Source: Methanolobus mangrovi
Lineage (GTDB): Archaea; Halobacteriota; Methanosarcinia; Methanosarcinales; Methanosarcinaceae
Assembly (NCBI RefSeq): GCF_031312535.1
Contig: NZ_CP133594.1
Location: forward strand, 1,903,934-1,967,933
Reading direction: 5' to 3'
DNA length: 64,000 nt
Part shown: positions 42,804 to 51,540 of the stretch, in pieces
How positions within the stretch are numbered: position 1 is the first letter of the stretch
How the letters are laid out: each line of letters begins with the position of its first letter
Program-made: the position numbers and the translations under genes
The notes under the pieces: model-generated
What the model was told of the DNA's origin: nothing
Databases searched by the model: none
What the model saw: only the letters and a program-made list of their open reading frames with translations

Positions 42804-44351
42804 TCATTCCTCCTTGATGCTTTCCAGGACATACATGACATCTCCGTCCTTGAAATGTTTGAGTTTATCTATTTCAAGTATCTTTCCGATGATATTAGTG
42901 TTCGCAAACCTTTCTCCTGTCGGTCCGAAAAGATCGTCATCAGATGTCTTGACACCTATCATACCGGCTCGTTTTGCAGCCTGGTTCGTGACACCGACCT
43001 CACCTGATATAGTCTTTTTAGGAGTATTCTCAGGCAAGAGTTCTTTATATGTCTCAGCCGGTTTCTCGGATTTGAAAATATAAGTATTCTCGTAGGTCAT
43101 CATTACAGGGAGTACGCCAACCGGATTATACTGGAGACCTACAGTATGTCTGAAGAAGTCAAGTGTTTTTGGAGCAAGATCATCATAAAGTTCGATGGTC
43201 ACAAGCATTTCAGGATTCACGCCCTGCACGGTGACCTTTCCTTCCTGCATAATACCAATCGTTGTTGCAGGTGTTTGATTGACAATGAAACCTGTATCTT
43301 CAGTATAACCTTCCCTGGAAATCTCAATGCCAAGAGCACTCATTTCCTCTTCAGCATCCTTATTGGTCATACCAAGCAACATTATAGGCTCAGGAATGGA
43401 TTCCACCATTATCTTCTGGCCACTCTGTGCCATCCTGGCAAGTTCAATACCCTTCGTGACATGGCCTATGACAGAATGCATTATAGATGATGTGCGATCA
43501 TCCGTGGAAATGTATAGTTTCCCTGCACCATATCCAACGGTCCTGACAAAAACAGAGCCTGTTGATCGGGATTCAAAATTTTCGTAAGCTACCAGTTCAC
43601 CCTGGAAGCGATGATCGGATATAAAAGAGCTTGAAACGAAATCAATGTCGAAAACACCATTCTTTGTCACAGCAAAGAAAAACTCTGCACCTTCGGGAGC
43701 CAGGGGGTCGATCTCAATCTCAACATATGTGAATATTTTTGAACCACTTTCGAGCTTGAGCGAAAGGTCTGTGGTAGAAATGTGTTCTCCTGCCTTCTCC
43801 CATTCGATCACAGGTTCTATTGAGAGTATTCGGTCACTCCTGTCAAGGCCAGACAGAACATGTTTTCCGCTTATGAGCCGTGCAAATGTACCGTCTTCAG
43901 GAGCACCATATTCTGATGCATGCCTTGTCTTGCTTATGATGATGTGGGTGTTTGCAGCATCGCCGCCACCTGCACCGAAAAGCAAAGTGAACCTGTCCAT
44001 ATCAGTACTGCCACGTACAGGTTCCATATCCGTGCTGAACGGTCCGAATGCCAGAGCATCTTTACTCGTCCAGCGAACTGGAATATCATTAAAATCCTTA
44101 AAAAGGGATACCCATCTTTTAGAAGAAAGAGAGGAGTCATCCTTAAGCTCTATTTTGAACTCACCTTTGGATGTTTTCACAAGGTATTCAACAGAAGCCT
44201 GTGACTTCAAATCCTCTTTTTCAATAAGTATTCCAATTGCTGTTCCTTTCTTATAAGGTGCGTTTGACACCTTGATGGCTTCTTCAAGAGTTGAACCTTC
44301 TGATAATTTAAGTTCCTGTCCATTGATCTCTACCGTTATTTCGCCACTCGT
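42804..44351 (-). CDS. Methanogenesis marker protein 3, apparent ACG start codon
   Basis: Cyclophilin-like strands in the C-terminal half (GFIVNQTPATTIGIMQEGKVTV, LYDDLAPKTLDFFRHTVGL) and GPFSTDMEPVRG identify marker 3. The frame opened by GTG 44270 lacks the expected N-terminal beta-grasp-like strand; 27 further codons upstream (ITVEINGQELKLSEG, STLEEAIK) clearly belong to it. That extension has no ATG, GTG or TTG before an in-frame TGA at 44373-44375, but an ACG at 44351 lies 6 bp after a perfect GGAGGAG (44358-44364). I take ACG as the start (515 residues), read as MSGEITVEING. GTG 44270 (488 residues) is the conservative alternative. Confidence 0.85.
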   Translation of the reverse strand, partial: TSGEITVEINGQELKLSEGSTLEEAIKVSNAPYKKGTAIGILIEKEDLKSQASVEYLVKTSKGEFKIELKDDSSLSSKRWVSLFKDFNDIPVRWTSKDALAFGPFSTDMEPVRGSTDMDRFTLLFGAGGGDAANTHIIISKTRHASEYGAPEDGTFARLISGKHVLSGLDRSDRILSIEPVIEWEKAGEHISTTDLSLKLESGSKIFTYVEIEIDPLAPEGAEFFFAVTKNGVFDIDFVSSSFISDHRFQGELVAYENFESRSTGSVFVRTVGYGAGKLYISTDDRTSSIMHSVIGHVTKGIELARMAQSGQKIMVESIPEPIMLLGMTNKDAEEEMSALGIEISREGYTEDTGFIVNQTPATTIGIMQEGKVTVQGVNPEMLVTIELYDDLAPKTLDFFRHTVGLQYNPVGVLPVMMTYENTYIFKSEKPAETYKELLPENTPKKTISGEVGVTNQAAKRAGMIGVKTSDDDLFGPTGERFANTNIIGKILEIDKLKHFKDGDVMYVLESIKEE

Positions 44352-44380
44352 GCCAAACTCCTCCGTAACCTTTCAAAATA

Positions 44381-45994
44381 TCATGGTGCTGCTGCTTCCA
44401 TACGTTCTTCGTCAGTAAGCTCTGCAAGAACAGCAGCTGGCTCTCCTACACTGACTATTTTACCGTTTCTCATAAGAGCTACACGATCACATATCTCTTC
44501 CAGGAAATCCATATCATGTGAGACAATGACAAAGGTGTCACCCATCTTATCGCGAGCTTCCAGAATTGATTTTGTGACTTCTTTCTTTGTGAACGGGTCC
44601 ATTGTTCCGGTTGGTTCATCCATTATAATGATATTTGGTTCCTTCATCAATATCTGAGCCAGCGCAACCCTGTGCCTTTCACCTTCACTAATCTCATCTG
44701 ACATCTTTGATAATATAGATTTTGCCTTCTCATCCGTGAATCCGGTTGCTACCAGAGTATTGATAGCCTTCCTAACGGCAAGTTCGTATGGAAGATCAAT
44801 ACCTATTGATTCTGTTAGATTATCAATTATCGTCCTGTGAGTGTAAAGTCCATATTCCTGATGCAGTATGCCCATGTACTTGACTGCGCGTCCCCTGCAT
44901 TCAGGACCTGGTTTTTTCATGTCGATCCATTCGTCTCCGACACGTACCTGTATCTCTCCGCTTGTAGGTTGCACAATACCCATGAGAACTTCAGATGTCG
45001 TGGTCTTTCCTGCACCACTGGTACCTGCAAGGCCGAATATCTCACCTTCTTTCACATCAAAAGAGACATCATTAACGGCATAAACAACACCCCTGGACAC
45101 AGAGATGTATTTCTTGACAAGGTTATCTACCTTGATAAGAGGGTCACCAACAACGACATCACATTTCTTTTCCACAGAACAGATAAGCTGCATGAACTCT
45201 TTTGCAACCTCTGACGCAGAACCTTCTTTTACAATTGCCCCATCCTCAAGAATGATGGCTTTGTCAGCCAGGTCTTCCACAACCTCAGACCAGTGTGAGG
45301 TAATGACCATGGTCATATTGTAATCCTTAACAGCCTTTGCAATAACATTATGAACGACATCTGCAGTTCGGGGATCAAGCGTACCGGTTGGCTCATCGGC
45401 AATAAGAAGCATTGGATCCCTTACAAGTTGACGGGCAAGTACTACCCTCTGTTTCTCGCCACCGCTAAGGTCGCGGGCAACGTGCATCATACGGTGTGAA
45501 AGCTGTACCTGTTCCAGGAGTTCTACAGCACGGGATAGAGCTGTTTCACTATTGACACCTATTTCCGTAAGAGAATTTACTACATTTGTAATGACCCTGT
45601 CATCACCATAGAGAGCAAAAGTGCGCTGTAACATGATAGCGATTCTCTTGGTGATCTCGCGTCTTGCAGGATCGTGAAGTGATAGTTTTATGAAATCTGC
45701 TTCAAAAGGCTTGAGGGTATCCTTGCCACAATCCGGACATTCATTTCCAGCCTTTCCCGGCGGTTCGATATGTCCACATTTATCGCATCTTGCGAGATGG
45801 TAGATTACCTCACCGCTGATACCTTCATACTCTTCAACACCACGCAGGACGTGCATCAATACTGTTTTGCCTGAACCGCTTCGTCCAAGGATACCGAGAA
45901 CTTCTCCTTCGTTGATGGTCAGGTTTATATTTTTGAGAACTTTGACACCATCAAATTCAAGTGTCAGGTTTTTGACTTCAATGAACAATGCCAT
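44381..45994 (-). CDS. atwA: Methyl-coenzyme M reductase activation component A2 (double ABC ATPase)
   Basis: 537 residues with two ABC ATPase domains in one chain and no membrane spans. The first has GRSGSGKT (near residue 37), an inserted zinc ribbon (CDKCGHIEPPGKAGNECPDC), LSGGEKQR and ADEPTGTLD; the second has GTSGAGKTT, SEGERHR and MDEPTGTMD. Component A2 binds ATP and is required for reductive activation of methyl-coenzyme M reductase. It leads the marker operon; the mm3 gene starts 29 bp after it. Confidence 0.95.
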   Translation of the reverse strand: MALFIEVKNLTLEFDGVKVLKNINLTINEGEVLGILGRSGSGKTVLMHVLRGVEEYEGISGEVIYHLARCDKCGHIEPPGKAGNECPDCGKDTLKPFEADFIKLSLHDPARREITKRIAIMLQRTFALYGDDRVITNVVNSLTEIGVNSETALSRAVELLEQVQLSHRMMHVARDLSGGEKQRVVLARQLVRDPMLLIADEPTGTLDPRTADVVHNVIAKAVKDYNMTMVITSHWSEVVEDLADKAIILEDGAIVKEGSASEVAKEFMQLICSVEKKCDVVVGDPLIKVDNLVKKYISVSRGVVYAVNDVSFDVKEGEIFGLAGTSGAGKTTTSEVLMGIVQPTSGEIQVRVGDEWIDMKKPGPECRGRAVKYMGILHQEYGLYTHRTIIDNLTESIGIDLPYELAVRKAINTLVATGFTDEKAKSILSKMSDEISEGERHRVALAQILMKEPNIIIMDEPTGTMDPFTKKEVTKSILEARDKMGDTFVIVSHDMDFLEEICDRVALMRNGKIVSVGEPAAVLAELTDEERMEAAAP

Positions 45995-46043
45995 TTGATT
46001 ACCTCCGTCCAGGGGTGCATAGGATTCATGACACCTAATTAAT

Positions 46044-46096
46044 GATATGCATATCTATTCAAATTACTTAACGGTTTTGTAGATTACATACAAAAC
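46044..46096 (-). promoter_or_regulatory. Upstream region of marker operon with perfect inverted repeat
   Basis: GTTTTGTA (46074-46081) and TACAAAAC (46089-46096) form a perfect 8-bp inverted repeat with a 7-bp spacer, 80-100 bp upstream of atwA. GATATGCATATC (46044-46055), itself a perfect palindrome, contains a TATA-like element for the minus strand, so the repeat would sit just upstream of TBP/TFB binding. It is a candidate operator for the whole activation operon. Confidence 0.45.
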
Positions 46097-46242
46097 TAGT
46101 TCTGTTGGAACCCATGCAGACCTGATACAAACTTTTAGTGATTTTTTTTAAGAATTACTGATGGATTATTGAACTCAATACATAAACGTAACGCATCTAC
46201 TTCGCACTGTTAACTTCGAAAAACCTTATACTGATTGTGATT

Positions 46243-47061
46243 TTACAAAGTGAGAGGAGCGTTTACATTTTTTACGATGTTGACTACATCGATGATATTG
46301 CCTATGATAACGTCTGCTGCATCCATGAGAACCTGCGGCCTTTCATCCCCCTGCTGGGATGTGAGAATACCCATATCAGCCGCCCTTAAAGCAAGAATAT
46401 CATTCATTCCGTCCCCCACCATGAAAACAAAATCATAGCTTTCCTTGAGATTCCTGACTATGTTCTCTTTATCGTACGTTGTGGCAACTGCAAAAACATC
46501 TTTCATAGGAATAGCCAGAGAGGAGGCAAGTCTTCTGAGATTCTGCTCGTCATCCCCGGAGGCAATGTAGATATCAGCCCCTAGCTCCCTCAAATGTGTT
46601 ATCGCGGCAGATGTTTTAGAATACATCTGACCGCCCGTGCTCAGAACATAAGGCACAATGTTTTCCCCTGAATCCACAACCAGTCCTGCTGCAAGGTAAA
46701 AAACATTTGGACAACGCCCCTTTACAATGGATAGGACTTCATTGACATCACTCACCTTTGTCCCATTCTGCCTTATAATTCCATAAATATCATCCATCTG
46801 GAATGGACTGCTTGAACAACTGATACCAAGATCGATATTATACATATCAATGAAATCATGCAATTCCATATCAGGATCACATTGCCAGAGATCTTCAAAG
46901 CTTGTGCGCAGAATGACAAGCGCCCTGTTGGCTTTTTCTGCCACAAGGAGCGTAGACTGTATATCCTCAAGAATAGAACCGGTACTCATTTCCTTTGCAA
47001 CACGATACATATGCAACAGTGTACCGGCACTGTCAAAGACAACAGCAACACGTTTTTCCAT
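46243..47061 (-). CDS. HAD-superfamily protein with altered catalytic loop
   Basis: 272 residues. Motif I is FDSAGTL (Asp10), motif III-like TTYDKENIVRNL, and motif IV MVGDGMNDILALRAADMGI, so the HAD fold is complete. In HAD phosphatases the second Asp of DxD acts as acid/base; here that residue is Ala (DSAGT), which resembles neither DxDGT nor DKTGT of P-type ATPases. Phosphatase activity is therefore doubtful. A long cap-like insertion lies between motifs I and III. Convergent with no gene; divergent from the matrixin gene. Confidence 0.8.
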   Translation of the reverse strand: MEKRVAVVFDSAGTLLHMYRVAKEMSTGSILEDIQSTLLVAEKANRALVILRTSFEDLWQCDPDMELHDFIDMYNIDLGISCSSSPFQMDDIYGIIRQNGTKVSDVNEVLSIVKGRCPNVFYLAAGLVVDSGENIVPYVLSTGGQMYSKTSAAITHLRELGADIYIASGDDEQNLRRLASSLAIPMKDVFAVATTYDKENIVRNLKESYDFVFMVGDGMNDILALRAADMGILTSQQGDERPQVLMDAADVIIGNIIDVVNIVKNVNAPLTL

Positions 47062-47174
47062 AAATCCTGATTGTGCTTATCAAATATACGTCTGGTCATA
47101 GACGTTCAGGTAAAGACAGTTGAAGTGCCAAATGACTAATATGCTAGCAACTCTAATTTTCAGACTAAGCGCCC

Positions 47175-47891
47175 ATGACCAGAATAAACCGGATGATAAT
47201 TGTACTGATAATACTCATTGCACTGGCTTTTGTCTCAGAGAACATTAACAGTTCGGACACAGACATATTGATCCTGAACCCACAACCCTGGGACCACAGT
47301 CCGATCACTGTTTATATAGACGAAAATAACGTTCCCGAGCATTACAGCCCAAGCTACAGGACAGATGTGGAGAATGCACTGGAGTACTGGGAAAACGGCG
47401 GAAACGGACAACTGGAATATCAGCCGGTTTTTGAAATCGTCGATGTTGATAATGCTGACATCCTGATAATGTGGGTAGAGAACCTTGAAGAGGATGCCGG
47501 TATTGAGAACGGTGTTGCCGGATTTACAAGACCATACGAGGTGAACGGTCAGTTTGAACGTGCTGATGTGGTACTGGAGACCGGAAATTACCAGGGATAT
47601 TCATGGGTCCAATACGGAGATGCTTCCATGCAGGACATAGCAACACATGAGCTGGGACATGCTCTTGGACTTGGGCACAGCAATGACAAAAACGACATTA
47701 TGTTCCCCACATATGATCCCGGAGAGGACATCAATCCTCTGCTTCTACATTCCACATGGCCCTTGCTTCTGCTTCTTGTAATTGCGGCAATCGTTGTGAT
47801 TTCATACCACAGCACCGGCTGGCTTCACTACAAGAAAAAGAGAAAAGAGCTTGAAGAGGAGATTTTCAGCGAGAAGAAAAATGACAGATAG
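47175..47891 (+). CDS. Membrane-anchored matrixin-type zinc metalloprotease
   Basis: 238 residues. N-terminal signal/anchor (about 7-21), an extracellular protease domain with [12 protein letters not shown] (His158, Glu159, His162, His168) and the Met-turn NDIMFP, then a C-terminal membrane span (about 193-212) and a basic cytoplasmic tail ([10 protein letters not shown]). It probably cleaves surface proteins. The last 11 bp overlap the start of the methyltransferase gene. Confidence 0.9.
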   Translation: MTRINRMIIVLIILIALAFVSENINSSDTDILILNPQPWDHSPITVYIDENNVPEHYSPSYRTDVENALEYWENGGNGQLEYQPVFEIVDVDNADILIMWVENLEEDAGIENGVAGFTRPYEVNGQFERADVVLETGNYQGYSWVQYGDASMQDIATHELGHALGLGHSNDKNDIMFPTYDPGEDINPLLLHSTWPLLLLLVIAAIVVISYHSTGWLHYKKKRKELEEEIFSEKKNDR

Positions 47892-48255
47892 GACCATCTT
47901 CCAGGCCATTTTGAGATACTTTGCAGGGGAAGTAATAGATTTTTCAGATTATGAGGTTGACCTCTCCGAACTTACGGAATTCCAGCGCAAAGTACTGGAA
48001 GAAGTGAGAAATATACCCTACGGTGAAACCAGAAGTTATCAGGAACTTGCCTGCCGCATCGGAAGCGAGGGTGCTGCAAGAGCTGTTGGTGGTGCTGTTG
48101 CCAAAAACCCGTATCCCATAATCATACCCTGTCACCGTGTAGTCTCAGCTTCAGGAATAGGTGGTTTTTGCGGGGAAACCTGTGGCGAGAAGGTTGAACT
48201 TAAGAGGAGAATGTTGGAGATGGAAGCTAACTATAAAAAAGAAAGGAAAAGATAG
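47881..48255 (+). CDS. ogt: Methylated-DNA-[protein]-cysteine S-methyltransferase family protein
   Basis: 124 residues from ATG 47881. The active-site motif IPCHRVV (Cys84) and helix-turn-helix/arginine-finger region [16 protein letters not shown] are intact, so it should accept O6-methyl from guanine. It is short; the N-terminal domain of Ogt is reduced to ~35 residues. It overlaps the protease gene by 11 bp, an arrangement that is odd for unrelated functions and may just reflect compact spacing. Confidence 0.9.
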   Translation: MTDRTIFQAILRYFAGEVIDFSDYEVDLSELTEFQRKVLEEVRNIPYGETRSYQELACRIGSEGAARAVGGAVAKNPYPIIIPCHRVVSASGIGGFCGETCGEKVELKRRMLEMEANYKKERKR

Positions 48256-48292
48256 TTAGTTTCATAGGATAAAATAGCTTCAGGTGAAGAAA

Positions 48293-50002
48293 ATGTTTGG
48301 ATGGACAGGAAGGACGGTAATCGTAGACCTTGGGAACAACTCGGTCACAGAATCAAAGACGAAGAAGTCATATGCAGAACAATTCATAGGTGGTCGCGGA
48401 CTCGGATGCAGGCTCATGGAAGATTTTGCAGACCCGGCTGTGGACCCTTTAAGTCCCGACAATCCCTTAATATTCACCACCGGACCACTTACAGGCACAT
48501 CTGCTCCAATGTCAGGACATTTTACTATTACATGCAAATCTCCCCTTACATCCACTATATTCAGCTCCAATGCAGGAGGATATTTCGGAGCGGAACTGAA
48601 ATTTGCAGGCATTGATGCCCTTGTCATCAAGGGAAAGGCGGAGAAACCTGTTTATCTCAACATCTTCGATGAGGAACTTGAGATACTGCCTGCCGAACAT
48701 CTGTGGGGAAAGAATACCGCAGAAACCACTGCATTACTTGAAACGAAGGGAAAGGTTGCCTGTATAGGCAGAGCAGGAGAAAAGCTTGTCAGCATGGCAA
48801 ATATGGTCAATGACCGCATATATTCCAGCGGACGTGGAGGGCATGGTGCGGTGGCAGGCTCAAAGAACCTCAAGGCAATCGTTGTGAAAGGAACGAACAT
48901 TGTTCAGGTAGCTAACCCTGATGCCTTCGGAGAAGCTGTTGAAAAGACAAAGAAACTGCTTGTGGCAAATCCACCCGCATCCAAGGGACTTGAAAAATAC
49001 GGCAGTTCTGTGTTTACTGACCTTCTGGACTATATGGGAACCCTTCCTGCACTCAATTTCAGTGAAAGGAATTTCTCCGGGGCAGGGAAACTCTCAGGCG
49101 AGGCCATCAGCAGGAAATACAAAATAAATCAGGCACCCTGTTATGCATGCCCCATCGGATGCAGGAGAACTGCAGAGGATGGTAAACCTATCCCCGATTA
49201 TGATTCTATCTGGGCTTTCGGACCGAACATTGGAAACGATGACCTGGAACTTATCCGGGAAATGGATAGTCTCTGTTTTGATTACGGACTGGATCCGCTG
49301 TCCTGTGGTGCATCCATTGCGGCATACATGGAAGTCAATCCATGGATGAAAATGGATGAAGTAAAAGGAATCATCCTGGAAATTGGAAATGGCAGGCATG
49401 ATGTCTGTAAAGGCTCGCACACCTACCTCTGCTCCGTGGATAAAGAAGAATATAGCACAGCAGTCAAAGGAATGGAACTTCCAGGATATGATCCAAGGGA
49501 AATGGCAGGCATGGCCATAGCCTATGCGACATCAAACACCGGAGGATCGCATCTTAGCGCTTTTATGGTGGGCCCTGAGATAATGGGAAAGCCTGTACTG
49601 CTTGACAGGAGTTCTTTCAATGGAAAGGCAGCCCTTGTCCGGCATTTCCAGAATCTTACTGCAGTAATAGATTCACTGGTGATGTGTCCATTCTCCATGC
49701 TTGCTATGGGGGAGGTTGAACTTGCTGCACTGCTCAGTCATGTGACCGGGGAAAAATACTCTGCCGAGAATATGTTGCTTGCAGGAGAGAGGGTATTCAA
49801 CCTTGAAAGGCTCTTCAACATTAAAGCAGGGTTTACGCAAAAAGACGACACGCTACCTGAAAGATTCTTTGGTGTGGACGGGATAGACCGGGAAGAATTC
49901 AAAAAAGGCATATCAGATTACTATCACTTCAGAGATTGGGACGATGCTGGTATACCCAGTGAGGCAAAACTGAGGGAATTGAACATTGTGATAGACAGAT
50001 GA
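48293..50002 (+). CDS. aor: Tungsten-type aldehyde:ferredoxin oxidoreductase
   Basis: 569 residues from ATG 48293; AGGTGA upstream overlaps GTG 48284, making ATG the better start. AOR N-terminal domain (GWTGRTVIVDLGNNSV, YAEQFIGGRGLGCRLM, GTSAPMSGHFTI), the [4Fe-4S] ligands CYACPIGC near residue 285 with a further cysteine in SLVMCPFS, and the pterin-binding DYDSIWAFGPNIG and GLDPLSCGASIA. The family oxidises aldehydes to acids with ferredoxin, or reduces acids. It could act on aldehydes linked to the acyl-CoA cassette at 12.6-20.9 kb, but that is speculation; its supply of W/Mo depends on modABC and moeA in this window. Confidence 0.93.
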   Translation: MFGWTGRTVIVDLGNNSVTESKTKKSYAEQFIGGRGLGCRLMEDFADPAVDPLSPDNPLIFTTGPLTGTSAPMSGHFTITCKSPLTSTIFSSNAGGYFGAELKFAGIDALVIKGKAEKPVYLNIFDEELEILPAEHLWGKNTAETTALLETKGKVACIGRAGEKLVSMANMVNDRIYSSGRGGHGAVAGSKNLKAIVVKGTNIVQVANPDAFGEAVEKTKKLLVANPPASKGLEKYGSSVFTDLLDYMGTLPALNFSERNFSGAGKLSGEAISRKYKINQAPCYACPIGCRRTAEDGKPIPDYDSIWAFGPNIGNDDLELIREMDSLCFDYGLDPLSCGASIAAYMEVNPWMKMDEVKGIILEIGNGRHDVCKGSHTYLCSVDKEEYSTAVKGMELPGYDPREMAGMAIAYATSNTGGSHLSAFMVGPEIMGKPVLLDRSSFNGKAALVRHFQNLTAVIDSLVMCPFSMLAMGEVELAALLSHVTGEKYSAENMLLAGERVFNLERLFNIKAGFTQKDDTLPERFFGVDGIDREEFKKGISDYYHFRDWDDAGIPSEAKLRELNIVIDR

Positions 50003-50161
50003 TAAAAGAAAAATAATAAAATACATTTATATTCTAGTTATTTGCTATAATTAACCCCAATTTATGCGGAATCAAAGGTTAAGTTCATATATAGCATTAA
50101 GAATTATACCCATATACCTTTTAAGCTCATAAATAATTGTTACGATTATGGAGGATTTTAA

Positions 50162-50545
50162 GTGAAAATACAAGTTGAAGTCAAAGAACTAAAAGAGGGT
50201 AAATACGCCATTGTTGATGATGAACCCTGTGTCATCAAGAGCATTTCAAAGTCAAAGCCAGGAAAACACGGATCAGCAAAAGCAAGAATCGATGTTATCG
50301 GGCTTTTTGACAACCAGAAGAGATCTATTGTAGGTCCTGTTTCTGATAAGATCTACGTCCCAGTTGTAGAGAGAAAGAACGCACAGGTACTTTCCATTTC
50401 AGGCGACATTGCACAGCTCATGGACATGGGCGACTTCTCAACATTCGAGATGAAGATCCCTGATGAGTACAAGGAAAGAATAAAGGAAGGAGAAGAAGTT
50501 TCATTCCTGACCGCAATGGGCAAAATGAAATTCGATCTGAGATAA
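50162..50545 (+). CDS. eif5A: Translation initiation factor 5A (aIF5A)
   Basis: 127 residues. N-terminal SH3-like domain carries the hypusine loop KPGKHGSAKAR (modified Lys35), followed by an OB-fold domain. It helps ribosomes through difficult stretches and needs deoxyhypusine made from spermidine. The next gene is agmatinase, an enzyme of polyamine synthesis. GGAGGAT precedes the GTG start at 50162. Confidence 0.97.
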   Translation: MKIQVEVKELKEGKYAIVDDEPCVIKSISKSKPGKHGSAKARIDVIGLFDNQKRSIVGPVSDKIYVPVVERKNAQVLSISGDIAQLMDMGDFSTFEMKIPDEYKERIKEGEEVSFLTAMGKMKFDLR

Positions 50546-50566
50546 TCATATCTCTGATCCTTTTTC
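50539..50566 (+). terminator. Hairpin terminator overlapping the aIF5A stop
   Basis: GAGATA (50539-50544) and TATCTC (50549-50554) pair perfectly over ATCA and include the stop codon; TTTTTCTCTTTTTC follows. It may only reduce readthrough into the agmatinase gene 22 bp on. Confidence 0.6.
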
Positions 50567-50587
50567 TCTTTTTCAGTTTTTACAGTC

Positions 50588-51457
50588 ATGTTCTACAAAC
50601 CCGATATGATGGATGCCCTGTCAGATTATAATTCTGCAAGGTATGTTATATTTGGTGTTCCTTTCGATGCTACTTCTTCATACAGGCCAGGAAGCCGCTG
50701 GGCCCCTGATGCCATGAGGAAGGCTTCAGCGAACTTTGAAACCTATAACGATCATTTTGATATTGATTTCGAGGACCTTTTCATTCATGATGCAGGTAAT
50801 CTTGAGCATTACTCCTCCGTGGACGAGACACTCGAAGAGCTTTATCTTGCGGTTAAACCAATTGCAAAGGATGGGAAATTACCCATTATGCTTGGTGGCG
50901 AGCACTCACTCACCTACCCATGCGTAAAAGCATGTGCAGAGGAAGCAGGAGAAGACATTGGTTTTGTTGTAATGGATGCCCATTTTGACCTTCGTGAAGA
51001 ATATGGGGGCATCAGGAACAACCACGCATGCGTTTCCAGACACATACTGGACGATATCGCAGACACCTATGTAACCATAGGAGTCCGCAGCGGCCCAAAG
51101 GAAGAATGGGTTTTTGCAAAAGAGAATGGTATCAAATACTATACCTCAGACGATGTCCGGGAAATGGGCATCAAACAGGTAATTTCTGAGGTTAAGGAAT
51201 ATCTTGGGTGTAAAAAGATCTATCTTTCCCTGGATATGGATGCCATCGATCCTGCATACGCACCCGGCCTTGGAACCCCCGAACCATTCGGACTCACTGA
51301 CATTGACGTACGTGAGGTTATTCGTGCATTTGCACCTGTATCCGTTGGTTTTGATGTTGTTGAAATCGCCCCTGAATACGATAATGGGATAAGCGCACTG
51401 CTTGGAACAAAACTGCTCAGGGAATTCATTGCGGCACATGCCGCAAGTGAAAGATAG
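50588..51457 (+). CDS. speB: Agmatinase
   Basis: 289 residues, ureohydrolase family. Mn ligands in GGEHSLTYP, VVMDAHFDLREEYGG and SLDMDAIDPAYAPG are all present. Converts agmatine to putrescine and urea, feeding spermidine synthesis. It follows aIF5A, whose hypusine comes from spermidine, so the pair links a modified protein to its precursor pathway; this adjacency is known from other archaea as well. Confidence 0.94.
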   Translation: MFYKPDMMDALSDYNSARYVIFGVPFDATSSYRPGSRWAPDAMRKASANFETYNDHFDIDFEDLFIHDAGNLEHYSSVDETLEELYLAVKPIAKDGKLPIMLGGEHSLTYPCVKACAEEAGEDIGFVVMDAHFDLREEYGGIRNNHACVSRHILDDIADTYVTIGVRSGPKEEWVFAKENGIKYYTSDDVREMGIKQVISEVKEYLGCKKIYLSLDMDAIDPAYAPGLGTPEPFGLTDIDVREVIRAFAPVSVGFDVVEIAPEYDNGISALLGTKLLREFIAAHAASER

Positions 51458-51540
51458 GCTTCTTTTTAATCTGTCTGCAGGCCTTGTTCTGCAGACTCCC
51501 TTTTAATACCTGGTCTTCTTAGATACAATGTGGTGATTCC

